Source: Arthrobacter sp. EpRS71 (GTDB lineage: Bacteria > Actinomycetota > Actinomycetes > Actinomycetales > Micrococcaceae). From it: a DNA stretch of 64,000 nt. Location: contig NZ_LNUV01000006.1 in the NCBI RefSeq assembly GCF_001512285.1, positions 336,158-400,157 on the forward strand. The letters are read 5' to 3'. A program made the translations under genes and the position numbers. Below are positions 44,800 to 53,875 of the stretch, one piece after another. Position 1 is the first letter of the stretch, and the number at the start of each line of letters is the position of its first letter. The notes beneath the pieces were generated by a model. It did not search any database. It saw only the letters and a list, made by a program, of their open reading frames with translations, and had not been told where the DNA came from.

Positions 44800-46095
44800 G
44801 TGGATCCATTGCTCATAGGTGTCGTCGCCGGCCTCGTAGGCCTGTCGTTGGGCGTCTTTGGCATGCTCGCTTTCAGAATCAGCGAGCGGCAACGCAGCAT
44901 CGTGGACCTGGACGTGAGCGAACCCCTGCTTCCTGAGGGGGCCGCGGAAGTGCTGTCCGTCGTCGGGCGCGCCTTCGTGGTGGTGGACGCGATCGATGGC
45001 GTGGTCCGTGCAAGTCCCGCCGCGTATGCGTACGGCTTGGTGCGCGGGCACACCGTGGTTCACAAACAGCTCCTGGACATGACAGCCAAGGTCCGCCGCG
45101 ACGGCGTGATTCTGGAGGAGCAATACGAACTCCCGCGTGGCCCGCTGGGCAAAGGCACCATTGTGGTCCAGGTCAGGGCAGCCATGCTCGGGTGGGAATA
45201 TATCGTGCTCCTGGCCGACGACCGCACCGAGATCACCCGCACCGAGGAGATCCGGAACGACTTCGTGGCCAACGTCTCCCACGAGCTCAAGACCCCGGTG
45301 GGTGCCATCTCCCTCCTGGCCGAAGCCCTCGAAGCCTCGCCCGATGACGAAGAAGCAGTCCGCCGCTTCGCCAAGCGCATGCACAAGGAATCCGGGCGAC
45401 TGGCGGCCCTGGTCCAGGACATCATTGAACTTTCGCGGTTGCAGGGCGCCAACGTGGCCCAGCAGGGCCTTCCAGTGAACATCAACACCGTCATCACCGA
45501 AGCGGTGGATCGCTCGCAGTTGCCGGCAGAGAGCAAAAACATCCAGATTGTGGTGGGTGGACACTCGGAGTCGCTGGTGTTCGGAGACCACGACCTCCTG
45601 GTGACGGCACTCCGTAACCTGATCGACAACGCCATCCGCTACTCGCCGGAAAACACGCGGGTTGGTGTCGGCGTTCGGACGCGGGAGGGCGTGGTCGCCA
45701 TCTCCGTCACGGACCAAGGCGAAGGCCTTACGCCGGAAGACCAGGAACGGGTGTTCGAACGCTTCTACCGCGTGGACGCGGCACGATCCCGGCATACCGG
45801 CGGCACAGGCCTCGGCCTCAGCATCGTCAAGCACGTGGTGTCCAACCACGGCGGCGAGGTGACCGTCTGGTCCCAGCCCGGCCAAGGGTCAACGTTCACC
45901 GTCCGCCTGCCGGAGATGGAAGGCCAGGACGACGACGCCGGCCTGCCGCCTTCCGCCGCAGCTGCGTCTTCGGAACTTGAGGCGAGTACCGTCGTCGAGC
46001 CCCGTCCCATGAGTCAACAACCCCACCACGTCAGCCAAAACGTGAATGAAAAAACGGGCGCCAACGGCGCCCAAGAGCAAGGAGCCAGCGCTTGA
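44800..46095 (+). CDS. senX3: Sensor histidine kinase SenX3-like
   Basis: A 431-residue kinase. One N-terminal membrane segment (about 4-27), a PAS-like sensory region (about 50-145), then HisKA with NDFVANVSHELKTPVGAISL (phospho-acceptor His161). The ATPase domain has DHDLLVTALRNLIDNAIRYS (N box), DQGEGLTPEDQERVFERFYR and GGTGLGLSIVKHVVSNHGGE (G boxes). It senses phosphate limitation together with PhoU and phosphorylates the RegX3-like partner. The C-terminal tail after about residue 385 is low complexity. GTG 44800; the 3' end overlaps regX3 by 4 bp. Confidence 0.92.
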   Translation: MDPLLIGVVAGLVGLSLGVFGMLAFRISERQRSIVDLDVSEPLLPEGAAEVLSVVGRAFVVVDAIDGVVRASPAAYAYGLVRGHTVVHKQLLDMTAKVRRDGVILEEQYELPRGPLGKGTIVVQVRAAMLGWEYIVLLADDRTEITRTEEIRNDFVANVSHELKTPVGAISLLAEALEASPDDEEAVRRFAKRMHKESGRLAALVQDIIELSRLQGANVAQQGLPVNINTVITEAVDRSQLPAESKNIQIVVGGHSESLVFGDHDLLVTALRNLIDNAIRYSPENTRVGVGVRTREGVVAISVTDQGEGLTPEDQERVFERFYRVDAARSRHTGGTGLGLSIVKHVVSNHGGEVTVWSQPGQGSTFTVRLPEMEGQDDDAGLPPSAAAASSELEASTVVEPRPMSQQPHHVSQNVNEKTGANGAQEQGASA

Positions 46096-46772
46096 GCCGG
46101 ATTTTGATAGTGGAGGACGAAGAGTCCTTCAGCGACCCCCTGTCCTATCTCCTGGGCAAAGAGGGTTTTGACGTCGAGGTAGTGGATAACGGCAGCGACG
46201 CCTTGGTGGAATTCGACCGGAACGGTGCAGACCTCGTCCTTTTGGACCTGCAGTTGCCGGGGACGCCGGGGACCGAAGTCTGCCGGCAACTGCGCCAGCG
46301 CTCCAGTGTCCCGGTCATCATGTTGACGGCCAAAGACTCTGAAATCGACAAGGTTGTTGGCCTGGAGCTCGGTGCCGATGACTACGTCACCAAGCCCTAC
46401 TCTTCCCGTGAACTCGTAGCCCGTGTCCGTGCGGTTCTGCGCCGCCAGGGTGAGCCGGAGGAGCTCATCACGTCCACCGTGCAGGCCGGACCTGTCCGCA
46501 TGGACATTGAACGTCACGTGGTGAGCGTCAACGGTGAGCAGGTTTCGCTGCCGCTCAAGGAGTTCGAGTTGCTCGAAATGCTGCTCCGCAACTCTGGCCG
46601 GGTTTTGACGCGTGGCCAGTTGATCGACCGCGTGTGGGGTTCAGATTATGTGGGGGACACCAAGACACTCGATGTCCATGTGAAGCGGCTTCGGAGCAAG
46701 ATCGAACCGGATCCTTCGGCTCCCCGATACCTGGTGACTGTGCGCGGACTCGGTTACAAGTTCGAGCCGTAA
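46092..46772 (+). CDS. regX3: Response regulator RegX3-like (OmpR family)
   Basis: A 226-residue two-domain regulator. Receiver: acidic pocket ILIVEDEESF, phospho-acceptor Asp52 in LVLLDLQLPGTPG, Lys in DDYVTKPYSSRELVARVRA. C-terminal winged helix: LPLKEFELLEMLLRNSGRVL and later VKRLRSKIEPDP. It activates phosphate-starvation genes through PHO boxes. TTG 46092 overlaps the kinase gene end. A bidirectional hairpin terminator follows. Confidence 0.93.
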   Translation: MSRILIVEDEESFSDPLSYLLGKEGFDVEVVDNGSDALVEFDRNGADLVLLDLQLPGTPGTEVCRQLRQRSSVPVIMLTAKDSEIDKVVGLELGADDYVTKPYSSRELVARVRAVLRRQGEPEELITSTVQAGPVRMDIERHVVSVNGEQVSLPLKEFELLEMLLRNSGRVLTRGQLIDRVWGSDYVGDTKTLDVHVKRLRSKIEPDPSAPRYLVTVRGLGYKFEP

Positions 46773-46795
46773 GCGCTCCGTCCTATTTTCAGACA

Positions 46796-46835
46796 ACAAA
46801 GGAAGGGTCCCGCCGCGGCGGGACCCTTCCTTTGT
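46796..46835. terminator. Bidirectional terminator between regX3 and the lipoprotein gene
   Basis: Perfect 18-bp stem (46796-46813 with 46818-46835) and 4-nt loop; the right arm ends TTCCTTTGT and the left arm begins ACAAAGGAA, giving short T-runs on both strands. It lies between convergent genes. Confidence 0.85.
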
Positions 46836-46858
46836 GTGTCGCTTGTGGCTTGCTGCTG

Positions 46859-47410
46859 CTAGTGTCCGGCGGCCGGAGCCTCGGAGGACGTCGCAGTGGA
46901 GGTTGGCGTTGCCGTGGGGCTCGGCGTGGTGGGCAGGTACTTGGCGTATTCGGGGAGAGTGCCGTCCAGCACCGGGACGTTGATGGTCGCGGAGTCGGAA
47001 CCACTACGGATGGTGACCGGGACCAATCCGCCGGGGATGACTCCTGCGGTGCTGAGGATCGCTGCATCCGCGGTGTCGTTCAAGAAGGTCTCGCCGTTGG
47101 CCTTGACCGGGATCTCGGTCTGGGCTCCGTTGGCACCGCTCATGGTGAGGGTGGCGTCGGTGGCCGAGGTGTTGAAGACGGCGCCGATGACACGGCCCGG
47201 CTCTTTCTCGCCCGAGGCAACGATCAGGATGTTACGCAGCTGCAGCGAACCGAGATCAGCTTTGATCCCGTCCGAGGCCGAGTACTGGTGGGTAGTCTGC
47301 TGGGCGTTGACGAATCCACATCCGGTGACGGACAGAAGACCGACGCCGATTGCAGCCGCCGCAATTGCCAGCTTGCCGCGCTGGACAGGGTTCATCGCAG
47401 TATTGCGCAC
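46859..47410 (-). CDS. Putative lipoprotein
   Basis: A 183-residue protein with an export signal ending in a lipobox (LLSVTGC, cysteine near 31). The mature part is a beta-rich domain, with LQLRNILIVASGEKEPGRVI and later TFLNDTADAAILSTAGVIPG, then a Thr/Ser/Pro-rich C-terminal tail. The layout resembles small actinobacterial lipoproteins sometimes compared with copper chaperones, but no Met/His copper ligands are seen. An alternative start (MNPVQ) lies five codons in. Function unknown. Confidence 0.72.
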   Translation of the reverse strand: MRNTAMNPVQRGKLAIAAAAIGVGLLSVTGCGFVNAQQTTHQYSASDGIKADLGSLQLRNILIVASGEKEPGRVIGAVFNTSATDATLTMSGANGAQTEIPVKANGETFLNDTADAAILSTAGVIPGGLVPVTIRSGSDSATINVPVLDGTLPEYAKYLPTTPSPTATPTSTATSSEAPAAGH

Positions 47411-47688
47411 GACACCTACTCCTCAAGAGTCATTGGAACACTTTTCAGCCATAGCCTATCGGCAAACCAGTCGAAATAAGGATTCGGGAAGGCTATGTGG
47501 CGCCATCGGTTAAGGAGATCTTGCTCGCACATTGTCTCCGCGATGCATCTTTACCGTAATACGTCAAGACCTTGGAGGAAGTCGATTAAGGCCTTATTCC
47601 CTTTATTGGCGCGGCAGAAGAGCCTCCTGCGTGCCAGTCGTATGCCTTAATCGTGATAGACTAATCTGCGGGAAAGGGGAAAGTCCAC

Positions 47689-48171
47689 ATGGTTTTTGAG
47701 GTCGGCGAGACAGTAGTTTACCCTCACCACGGTGCAGCAAAAATTGAGGAAATCAAGATGCGCACCATCAAGGGCGAAGAGAAGATGTATCTCAAGCTCA
47801 AGGTGGCTCAGGGTGATCTGACCATTGAAGTTCCAGCAGAGAACGTAGACCTTGTTGGGGTCCGGGACGTAGTGGGCAAAGAAGGCTTGGAGCACGTGTT
47901 TGACGTTCTCCGCGCCGAGTTCACTGAAGAGCCTACCAACTGGTCACGTCGTTACAAGGCGAACTTGGAGAAGCTTGCTTCGGGCGATGTCATCAAGGTG
48001 GCGGAGGTCGTTCGCGATCTTTGGCGTCGTGATCACGATCGCGGCCTTTCCGCAGGTGAGAAGCGGATGCTGGCCAAGGCGCGGCAGATTCTGATTTCAG
48101 AACTGGCCCTGGCTGAGAAGACGGATGAAGAGAAGGCTGCAAGCGTTCTTGACGAGGTCTTGGCTTCCTAA
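47689..48171 (+). CDS. carD: CarD-family transcriptional regulator
   Basis: A 160-residue protein. The N-terminal RNA-polymerase-binding Tudor-like domain reads [20 protein letters not shown] (1-20) and continues to about 65. The C-terminal helical DNA-binding domain has [40 protein letters not shown] with the conserved Trp. CarD binds RNA polymerase beta and stabilises open promoter complexes at rRNA and other housekeeping promoters. It is preceded by 278 bp without a gene and is followed by a terminator. Confidence 0.94.
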   Translation: MVFEVGETVVYPHHGAAKIEEIKMRTIKGEEKMYLKLKVAQGDLTIEVPAENVDLVGVRDVVGKEGLEHVFDVLRAEFTEEPTNWSRRYKANLEKLASGDVIKVAEVVRDLWRRDHDRGLSAGEKRMLAKARQILISELALAEKTDEEKAASVLDEVLAS

Positions 48172-48179
48172 GAATTGAG

Positions 48180-48214
48180 CCCGGTGGTGCGAAGGTGCCG
48201 CCGGGTTTCTTTTT
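48180..48214 (+). terminator. Terminator of carD
   Basis: GC-rich stem CCCGGTGG with CCGCCGGG (48180-48205, one G-T-type mismatch), followed directly by TTTCTTTTT. Good intrinsic-terminator architecture, 9 nt after the carD stop. Confidence 0.75.
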
Positions 48215-48292
48215 GCCCAAATACTGCCGGGGAGACCTGGTCATTGAGTATGTTGGGGCGCCTTCAAGTACTTTCCCAGTAATCTTGGGCGC

Positions 48293-49075
48293 ATGAGTAC
48301 TCCTTCCAAGCGCGCTGTTACGGCCGTGATTGTGGTTGCTGCCGGTTCCGGCGAGCGACTCGGCTACGGCATGCCCAAAGCCCAGGTTCCGCTGGGAGGT
48401 GAGACCATCCTGATGCATGCCCTACGTGGAGTGGTTGCCTCTGATGTGGCCCGCCAGATCTGCATCGCCGTGCCCAAAGGGGACACGGAACTCCGCGAGC
48501 AGATTGACGGGTTCACCGTGGAACTCGTGGACGGCGGCCCGGAAATAACAGTCGTCGACGGCGGTTCCTCCCGCGCTGATTCGGTGCGCGCCGCTATGGC
48601 CGCGTTGGAAGACGGAACCGAATTGGTGCTGGTCCATGATGCCGCCCGTGCACTGACTCCCGAGCGTGTTTTCCAGCGCGTAGCCGACGCCCTGGCCGCC
48701 GGCGCGAAAGCAGTCATCCCCACGTTGCCGGTGGTGGACACCATCAAGACGGTGACTGAAACCAGCGGCGATGATGCGGCCATAGCCCCTGAACTCGTCA
48801 CGGGCACAGCCCCCCGTGAACAGCTCCGCGCCGTCCAAACTCCCCAGGGGTTCGAGTTGGCCACCCTGCGCCGAGCCCACGAGGCTGCGGGCCTCTTCGA
48901 CGACAAGCAGTCCGCGGCCGTCACTGACGACGCCATGCTGGTGGAACTCCTGAACGTTCCGGTTCACGCCGTGCGCGGGGCCAGCCAATCGCTCAAGATC
49001 ACTACTCCGTTGGACCTGATCATCGCCGAGGGGCTGTTGGAAGGCCCGCTGGGGATTCGTTGGGTGGAAGGCTGA
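48293..49075 (+). CDS. ispD: 2-C-methyl-D-erythritol 4-phosphate cytidylyltransferase
   Basis: A 260-residue enzyme. The CTP-binding start [20 protein letters not shown] matches the GxGxR...PKQ motif (here Lys-Ala-Gln), and [18 protein letters not shown] and [17 protein letters not shown] are the other family blocks. It performs the third step of the MEP isoprenoid pathway in the cytosol. The TGA overlaps the ATG of ispF, so the two are translationally coupled. Confidence 0.94.
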   Translation: MSTPSKRAVTAVIVVAAGSGERLGYGMPKAQVPLGGETILMHALRGVVASDVARQICIAVPKGDTELREQIDGFTVELVDGGPEITVVDGGSSRADSVRAAMAALEDGTELVLVHDAARALTPERVFQRVADALAAGAKAVIPTLPVVDTIKTVTETSGDDAAIAPELVTGTAPREQLRAVQTPQGFELATLRRAHEAAGLFDDKQSAAVTDDAMLVELLNVPVHAVRGASQSLKITTPLDLIIAEGLLEGPLGIRWVEG

Positions 49076-49626
49076 TGACACTGAACATGGTCCTTCCGCG
49101 TACCGGCGTTGGTATCGATGTCCACGCATTCGCCCCCGAAGACGACCCGCAGCCGCTGTGGTTGGGCGGGCTCTTCTGGGAAGGCGAGCAAGGGCTTTCA
49201 GGGCATTCGGACGGCGACTGCGTAGCCCACGCTGCTGCCGACGCACTCTTCTCCGCCTGCGGAATCGGTGACCTGGGTACGCACTTCGGCACGGACCGCC
49301 CCGAGTTCGAGGGCGCCTCGGGTGTGCGGCTGCTCAGCGAGGCCGCCCGCATTGTGCGTGCTGCCGGCTTCGAGATCGGCAACGTCGCTGTGCAGTTCGT
49401 CGCTAACCGCCCTAAGTTCGGGCCACGCCGGGAAGAATCCCAGCAGGTCTTGAGTGAAGCCGCGGGGGCGCCGGTCAGTGTCACAGCCACCACCAGCGAC
49501 GGACTGGGCTTCACGGGACGCGGCGAAGGGATCTCCGCTGTTGCTACAGCCCTCGTGTACCCCGTTTCCGGACACGAGGGGGCGGCATCCGAGCCGGGAC
49601 CCGCGAAAGGTGCCCCGCATGCTTAA
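49075..49626 (+). CDS. ispF: 2-C-methyl-D-erythritol 2,4-cyclodiphosphate synthase
   Basis: A 183-residue enzyme. [20 protein letters not shown] has the metal-binding Dx[21 protein letters not shown] contains the third ligand His, and [20 protein letters not shown] is the C-terminal signature. It cyclises the MEP intermediate, the step two after IspD. ATG 49075 overlaps the ispD stop. The C-terminal extension after about 160 is longer than usual and overlaps the next gene by 8 bp. Confidence 0.94.
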   Translation: MTLNMVLPRTGVGIDVHAFAPEDDPQPLWLGGLFWEGEQGLSGHSDGDCVAHAAADALFSACGIGDLGTHFGTDRPEFEGASGVRLLSEAARIVRAAGFEIGNVAVQFVANRPKFGPRREESQQVLSEAAGAPVSVTATTSDGLGFTGRGEGISAVATALVYPVSGHEGAASEPGPAKGAPHA

Positions 49627-49972
49627 GTCACGTGCCGGCGTCGTGCGTTCCGCTGTGGTGACTGCAGGCTTGGCCGCAGCGCTCCTGCTGAGTGGGTGCG
49701 GAGGGGCCCAAACCATGGACGTCAAAGCCAGCTGCGCGTTCCTGAATGACGACACCTTCAAACCCGACGGCAACCAGCAACAGCAGTCCAAACAGATCGC
49801 CGAGCACTATCACCAGATCGCTGGCAAACTGGCGCCGGAAATCGGCAACCCGATCAAGGAGATGGCCGCGATCATGGACGAAGCAGCGGGATCGTCCCTC
49901 GGTGCAGCCACTCAGGACCAGCAGGAGAAACTCAAAGTCCAGTTCAACAAGATCGGCGAATACTGCAAGTAG
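49619..49972 (+). CDS. Small lipoprotein
   Basis: A 117-residue protein with a signal peptide and lipobox (ALLLSGC, cysteine near 27). The mature part is helical and Gln-rich ([20 protein letters not shown]) with two cysteines ([13 protein letters not shown]), which could form a disulfide. ATG 49619 lies inside the ispF end. No known family; role at the cell envelope unknown. Confidence 0.68.
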   Translation: MLKSRAGVVRSAVVTAGLAAALLLSGCGGAQTMDVKASCAFLNDDTFKPDGNQQQQSKQIAEHYHQIAGKLAPEIGNPIKEMAAIMDEAAGSSLGAATQDQQEKLKVQFNKIGEYCK

Positions 49973-50007
49973 GCAGGTCACGCCGCGTCATCGGCTAATC
50001 TGGAGCG

Positions 50008-51462
50008 GTGACCCTGCGCTTCTATGACACCGCCTCCGCCGAAGTCCGCGACTTCGTTCCCCTCGAAGACGGCAAGGCCAGCGTGTACTACTGCGGGGCC
50101 ACCGTCCAAGGAATGCCGCACGTGGGCCACGTCAGGTCGGCCATCGCCTTTGATCAACTGACGCGCTGGCTCGAGTTCCGGGGCCTCCGGGTCACGGTGG
50201 TACGCAACGTCACGGACATCGACGACAAGATCCTGGCCAAGTCCGCCCAGTCGTTCGGGCCGGACTGGGACGCGGAGCCATCCGCGCGCCAAGCCGAAGA
50301 ATGGTGGGCACTGGCATACCGCTACGAGCAGGAATTCGAGAACGCCTACGAATCCCTCGGCGTGCAGCGGCCCACCTACGAGCCCCGCGCCACGGGCCAC
50401 ATCCCGGAAATGCATGCGCTCATCCAGCGCCTCATCGACCGTGGCCACGCATACCCTGCACTGGACGATTCCGGCGATGTCTACTTCGACGTCCGATCCT
50501 GGAGCAAGTACGGCTCGCTGACCCGGCAGAATATTGATGACATGCAGGGAGCGCCCGACGCCGACCCTCGGGGCAAGCGCGACCCCCGCGACTTCGCGCT
50601 GTGGAAAGGTTTCAAAGACGGTGAGCCCGTCACCGCTAAATGGGAGTCTCCTTGGGGCGCAGGGCGTCCCGGCTGGCACCTCGAGTGCTCGGCCATGGTC
50701 ACCAAGTACCTTGGCCCGCGGTTCGATATCCACGGTGGGGGACTGGACCTTCGCTTCCCGCACCACGAAAACGAGATGGCCCAGTCCCAGGCTGCCGGCG
50801 ACGACTTCGCCAACTTCTGGATGCACAACGGCATGGTCACGTACGAGGGCGAAAAGATGTCCAAGTCCATCGGCAACACGGTCAGCCCGGCCGAAATGCT
50901 CCAGCTCGCATCGCCTCGCGTGGTCCGCTACTACCTGGGCCAGGCCCACTATCGTTCCATCCTGGACTACCGGCCCACATCCCTGCAGGAGGCCGCTGCC
51001 GCCGTCGAGCGCATTGACGGGTTCATCCACAAGGCATCCGCCAAGGTGGGCACGGGCGCCTCGGACGTTTCCCCGCAGGCGAATATGCCCGCGGCTTTCA
51101 TCGCAGCCATGGACGATGACCTCAACGTTCCCCAGGCCCTGGGCGTCCTGCACGAAACCGTGCGGGCAGGCAACACGGCGCTGGCTGCCGGTGACCTGGA
51201 CGCCGCGAAAGCCGCCCTCTACAGCGTGCTATCCATGACCGACGTGCTGGGCCTGGACTCGGTCAAACGTCCGGAAGCTGTCCAGGGGCGCGAGCACGAT
51301 GCCCTGGAAGTGCTGATCGAAGCGCAACTCGAAGCCCGTGCTGCCGCCAGGGCCGCCAAGGACTGGGCAGCTTCGGACGCTATCCGGGACACCCTCGCTG
51401 CTGCCGGCGTGGTCGTCGAAGATGGTGCGGACGGCGCCACCTGGAGCCTGAAACGCGACTGA
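50008..51462 (+). CDS. cysS: Cysteinyl-tRNA synthetase
   Basis: A 484-residue class I synthetase. Zinc/Cys site [20 protein letters not shown] includes the HIGH-type motif (HVGH), GWHLECSAM gives further zinc ligands, and [10 protein letters not shown] is the KMSKS loop. The C-terminal DALR-type domain follows. GTG 50008. It charges tRNA-Cys. rlmB follows in the same direction after 80 bp, a frequent actinobacterial pairing. Confidence 0.95.
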   Translation: MTLRFYDTASAEVRDFVPLEDGKASVYYCGATVQGMPHVGHVRSAIAFDQLTRWLEFRGLRVTVVRNVTDIDDKILAKSAQSFGPDWDAEPSARQAEEWWALAYRYEQEFENAYESLGVQRPTYEPRATGHIPEMHALIQRLIDRGHAYPALDDSGDVYFDVRSWSKYGSLTRQNIDDMQGAPDADPRGKRDPRDFALWKGFKDGEPVTAKWESPWGAGRPGWHLECSAMVTKYLGPRFDIHGGGLDLRFPHHENEMAQSQAAGDDFANFWMHNGMVTYEGEKMSKSIGNTVSPAEMLQLASPRVVRYYLGQAHYRSILDYRPTSLQEAAAAVERIDGFIHKASAKVGTGASDVSPQANMPAAFIAAMDDDLNVPQALGVLHETVRAGNTALAAGDLDAAKAALYSVLSMTDVLGLDSVKRPEAVQGREHDALEVLIEAQLEARAAARAAKDWAASDAIRDTLAAAGVVVEDGADGATWSLKRD

Positions 51463-51542
51463 CAAACCGGCGCGACGGCCGAATTGCATCGGGTCAGTAG
51501 ACTTGATTCCAGACTTACTCACAAAATCAAGGATGGAATCTC

Positions 51543-52535
51543 ATGGCCAATAATGGTCGCCGGTCGGTCAAGCAGAAGAAGGGCCCCACCACCGGAACCG
51601 GTGGCCACGGCCGCAAGGCCTTGGAAGGCAAGGGTCCCACGCCCAAAGCGGAGGAACGCACCTACCACAAGGCATACAAGAACAAGCAGTTGGCTGAGCG
51701 CTCCGCCGCCAAGCGTGGATCGGGCCCCCGTACCGGTGGCGCCGGCGCCCGCTCCGGTCCCAAGGGCCGTGCAACAGAAGAGCTCGTGACGGGCCGTAAC
51801 TCGGTAGTCGAAGCGCTCCGCGCCGGCATCCCGGCCAAGGCACTGCACGTCGCCATTCGCATTGAAATGGACGACCGCGTCAAGGAATCCCTCAAGCTCG
51901 CTGCCGAACGCGGTATCCCGCTGCTCGAAACGGGCAAGGTTGAGCTGGACCGCATGACCGAGGACGCTGTCCACCAGGGCCTCGTACTGCAGATCCCGCC
52001 GTACGAATACGAGGACGCTTACGACCTCGCCGAGACGACTCTCGCCAAGTGGAAGAAGGGGCACATCTCCAACGCCCCCATCTTTGTTGCACTGGACGGG
52101 ATCACCGACCCCCGCAACCTCGGCGCGATCATCCGCTCCGTCTCCGCGTTCAGCGGCCACGGCGTCATCGTCCCCGAGCGTCGCTCCGTCGGCGTCACCG
52201 CGTCCGCCTGGAAGACCAGCGCCGGTGCCGCTGTCCGCGTACCCGTCGCCCGCGCGTCGAACCTCAACAACGCGCTCAAGCAGTTCAAGAACATGGGTAT
52301 CTACGTGCTCGGCCTGGACGGAGACGGCGACGTCTCGCTGCCGGACCTCACCGTGGCAACCGAGCCCGTGTGCATCGTAGTGGGCTCCGAAGGCAAGGGG
52401 CTCAGCAGGCTCGTGCGCGAAAACTGCGACCAAATCGTCTCGATCCCGATCGACTCCGCCATGGAGTCACTCAACGCATCCATGGCCGTTGGTATCTCGC
52501 TGTACGAAGTGTCGAGGCAGCGCGCCGCCAAGTAG
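51543..52535 (+). CDS. rlmB: 23S rRNA (guanosine-2'-O)-methyltransferase, SpoU family
   Basis: A 330-residue protein. The N-terminal basic low-complexity tail (about 1-75, rich in Lys, Arg, Gly) leads to the RNA-binding substrate domain (TGRNSVVEALRAGIPAKALH). The knotted SPOUT domain has FVALDGITDPRNLGAIIRSV (motif 1), CIVVGSEGKGLSRLVRENCD (motif 2) and IPIDSAMESLNASMAVGISL (motif 3). It methylates the 2'-OH of G2251 or a similar site. The long basic tail is usual in Micrococcaceae. Confidence 0.92.
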   Translation: MANNGRRSVKQKKGPTTGTGGHGRKALEGKGPTPKAEERTYHKAYKNKQLAERSAAKRGSGPRTGGAGARSGPKGRATEELVTGRNSVVEALRAGIPAKALHVAIRIEMDDRVKESLKLAAERGIPLLETGKVELDRMTEDAVHQGLVLQIPPYEYEDAYDLAETTLAKWKKGHISNAPIFVALDGITDPRNLGAIIRSVSAFSGHGVIVPERRSVGVTASAWKTSAGAAVRVPVARASNLNNALKQFKNMGIYVLGLDGDGDVSLPDLTVATEPVCIVVGSEGKGLSRLVRENCDQIVSIPIDSAMESLNASMAVGISLYEVSRQRAAK

Positions 52536-52650
52536 TCCTTCAGAAGGCGCCGCAAGCGCCATTCCTCCGCGTGCTCGCTCGTTCCTCGCTTAGACGCACG
52601 CTTCCGGATGGCCCTTGTGGCGCCTTTCGTATGCCCAACGCTCTATCAGG

Positions 52651-52730
52651 TCCCTCGGGTTTGGGCCTGGCGCTCTCTCATTTCCCTCGGGTTTGGGGCT
52701 GGCGCTCTCTCACTTCCCTCGTAGTTGGGT
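52651..52730. repeat. Short tandem repeat, 32-bp unit, 2.5 copies
   Basis: Copies at 52651-52682, 52683-52714 and a partial, drifting copy at 52715-52730 share the unit TCCCTCGGGTTTGGG, then CTGGCGCTCTCTCA. A reversed TGAGAGAG follows at about 52805. It is noncoding, in the gap between rlmB and the nitrilase gene (52536-52848); the rest of that gap shows nothing else. Confidence 0.75.
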
Positions 52731-52848
52731 TTGCCGAACAAAATGGGGAAATTCACCGGGACGGGTAGCGCCGTCCAACCCCGATGTTCGGTCTCCGGCC
52801 GCTGCGTGAGAGAGGGCCGGCGGGAAGGGCTTGAGATGTGAGAGGGTG

Positions 52849-53658
52849 TTAGAAGTCGCGGCGGTTGGCCAGCACGGGGAGTTTGGCGCGGGCGTCTTCC
52901 ACAGTGGCGGGGTCGAGGTCGTGGAAAATGAGGCCCGGCTCACCTTCGAGGGCTTCCAGTACCTGTCCGAACGGGGATACGACGGCGGAGTACCCCACGC
53001 CCGTGGGTGCGGCACCTTTAGCTTCTACACCTTGGGTGGCAGGATCGCCTTGGCCGCAGGCGAGCACGAACGTGGTGGTGTCCACGGCGCGGGCGCGGGC
53101 CAGGAGCTGCCACTGATCGGCCTTGCCCGGGCCGGAACCCCATGACGCGGACACAATGTTCACCACGGCTCCGCGCTGGGCATTGGCCGTGAACAGGGCG
53201 GGGAAACGGATGTCGTAGCAGGTAGCCAAACCAAAGGTGAGGCCACCGGCGTCGAACGTTACCGGCTCCTTACCCGCCTCAACGGTGTCCGATTCCGCGA
53301 AGCCGAACGCATCAAAGAGGTGAATTTTGTCGTAGCTCGTTTCCACGCCGGGCCCCGTGGCCAGAAGCGTGTTCCGCACCCGCGGGGATCCGGACTCGGA
53401 GGGGTTGCCAGGGGTGAACATTCCGGCCACGATCACCAGCTGAAGTTCCTCGGCGAGGGATCGCACCCGGCTGGCCCACGGCCCGTCCAAGGGCTCAGCG
53501 ATGTCCAGCAGCGAATTTCCGAACGCGCGCATCATCGCCTCGGGGAAAACCACCAATTCGGCGCCGCCGTCTTTGGCCCGGCGGGCGTTCTCCTCCAAGA
53601 GCCGCAGGTTGTTGGCCAGATCCCGGCCGGTGATGACTTGGGCAAGTGCCACTCGCAC
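52849..53658 (-). CDS. Nitrilase-family carbon-nitrogen hydrolase
   Basis: A 269-residue protein with the complete triad: Glu in AELVVFPEAMM, Lys in SYDKIHLFDAFGF, Cys in GLATCYDIRFPALF. The pattern is like omega-amidase/Nit2-type or deaminated-glutathione amidases, which hydrolyse small amides. GTG 53658 with GGAGG at 7-nt spacing. Cytosolic. Stand-alone gene, so the substrate is not indicated by context. Confidence 0.88.
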   Translation of the reverse strand: MRVALAQVITGRDLANNLRLLEENARRAKDGGAELVVFPEAMMRAFGNSLLDIAEPLDGPWASRVRSLAEELQLVIVAGMFTPGNPSESGSPRVRNTLLATGPGVETSYDKIHLFDAFGFAESDTVEAGKEPVTFDAGGLTFGLATCYDIRFPALFTANAQRGAVVNIVSASWGSGPGKADQWQLLARARAVDTTTFVLACGQGDPATQGVEAKGAAPTGVGYSAVVSPFGQVLEALEGEPGLIFHDLDPATVEDARAKLPVLANRRDF

Positions 53659-53875
53659 GATAAAACCTCCAGTTGTCTCCGTCCCAGTATGCCAAGGGGG
53701 TGGCCCGGCGGCGGCGGGTCGCGACACAATCGGGGCCTGAGACCTCCATGGCGCACGCCCCGGGGCAGCGTTCCAGCACGTGAGCGGCTGATCAAATCCC
53801 GCCATGTTAGGGCAAGTAATGAAATCGAGATGCTGAACGTCGTCACATGGCGGGCCCGCGCGGTACATACTTTGC

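Noticed and set aside
52651..52730. CRISPR-like repeats
   Set aside because: Units are directly adjacent with no spacers and no cas genes are nearby; simple tandem repeat.
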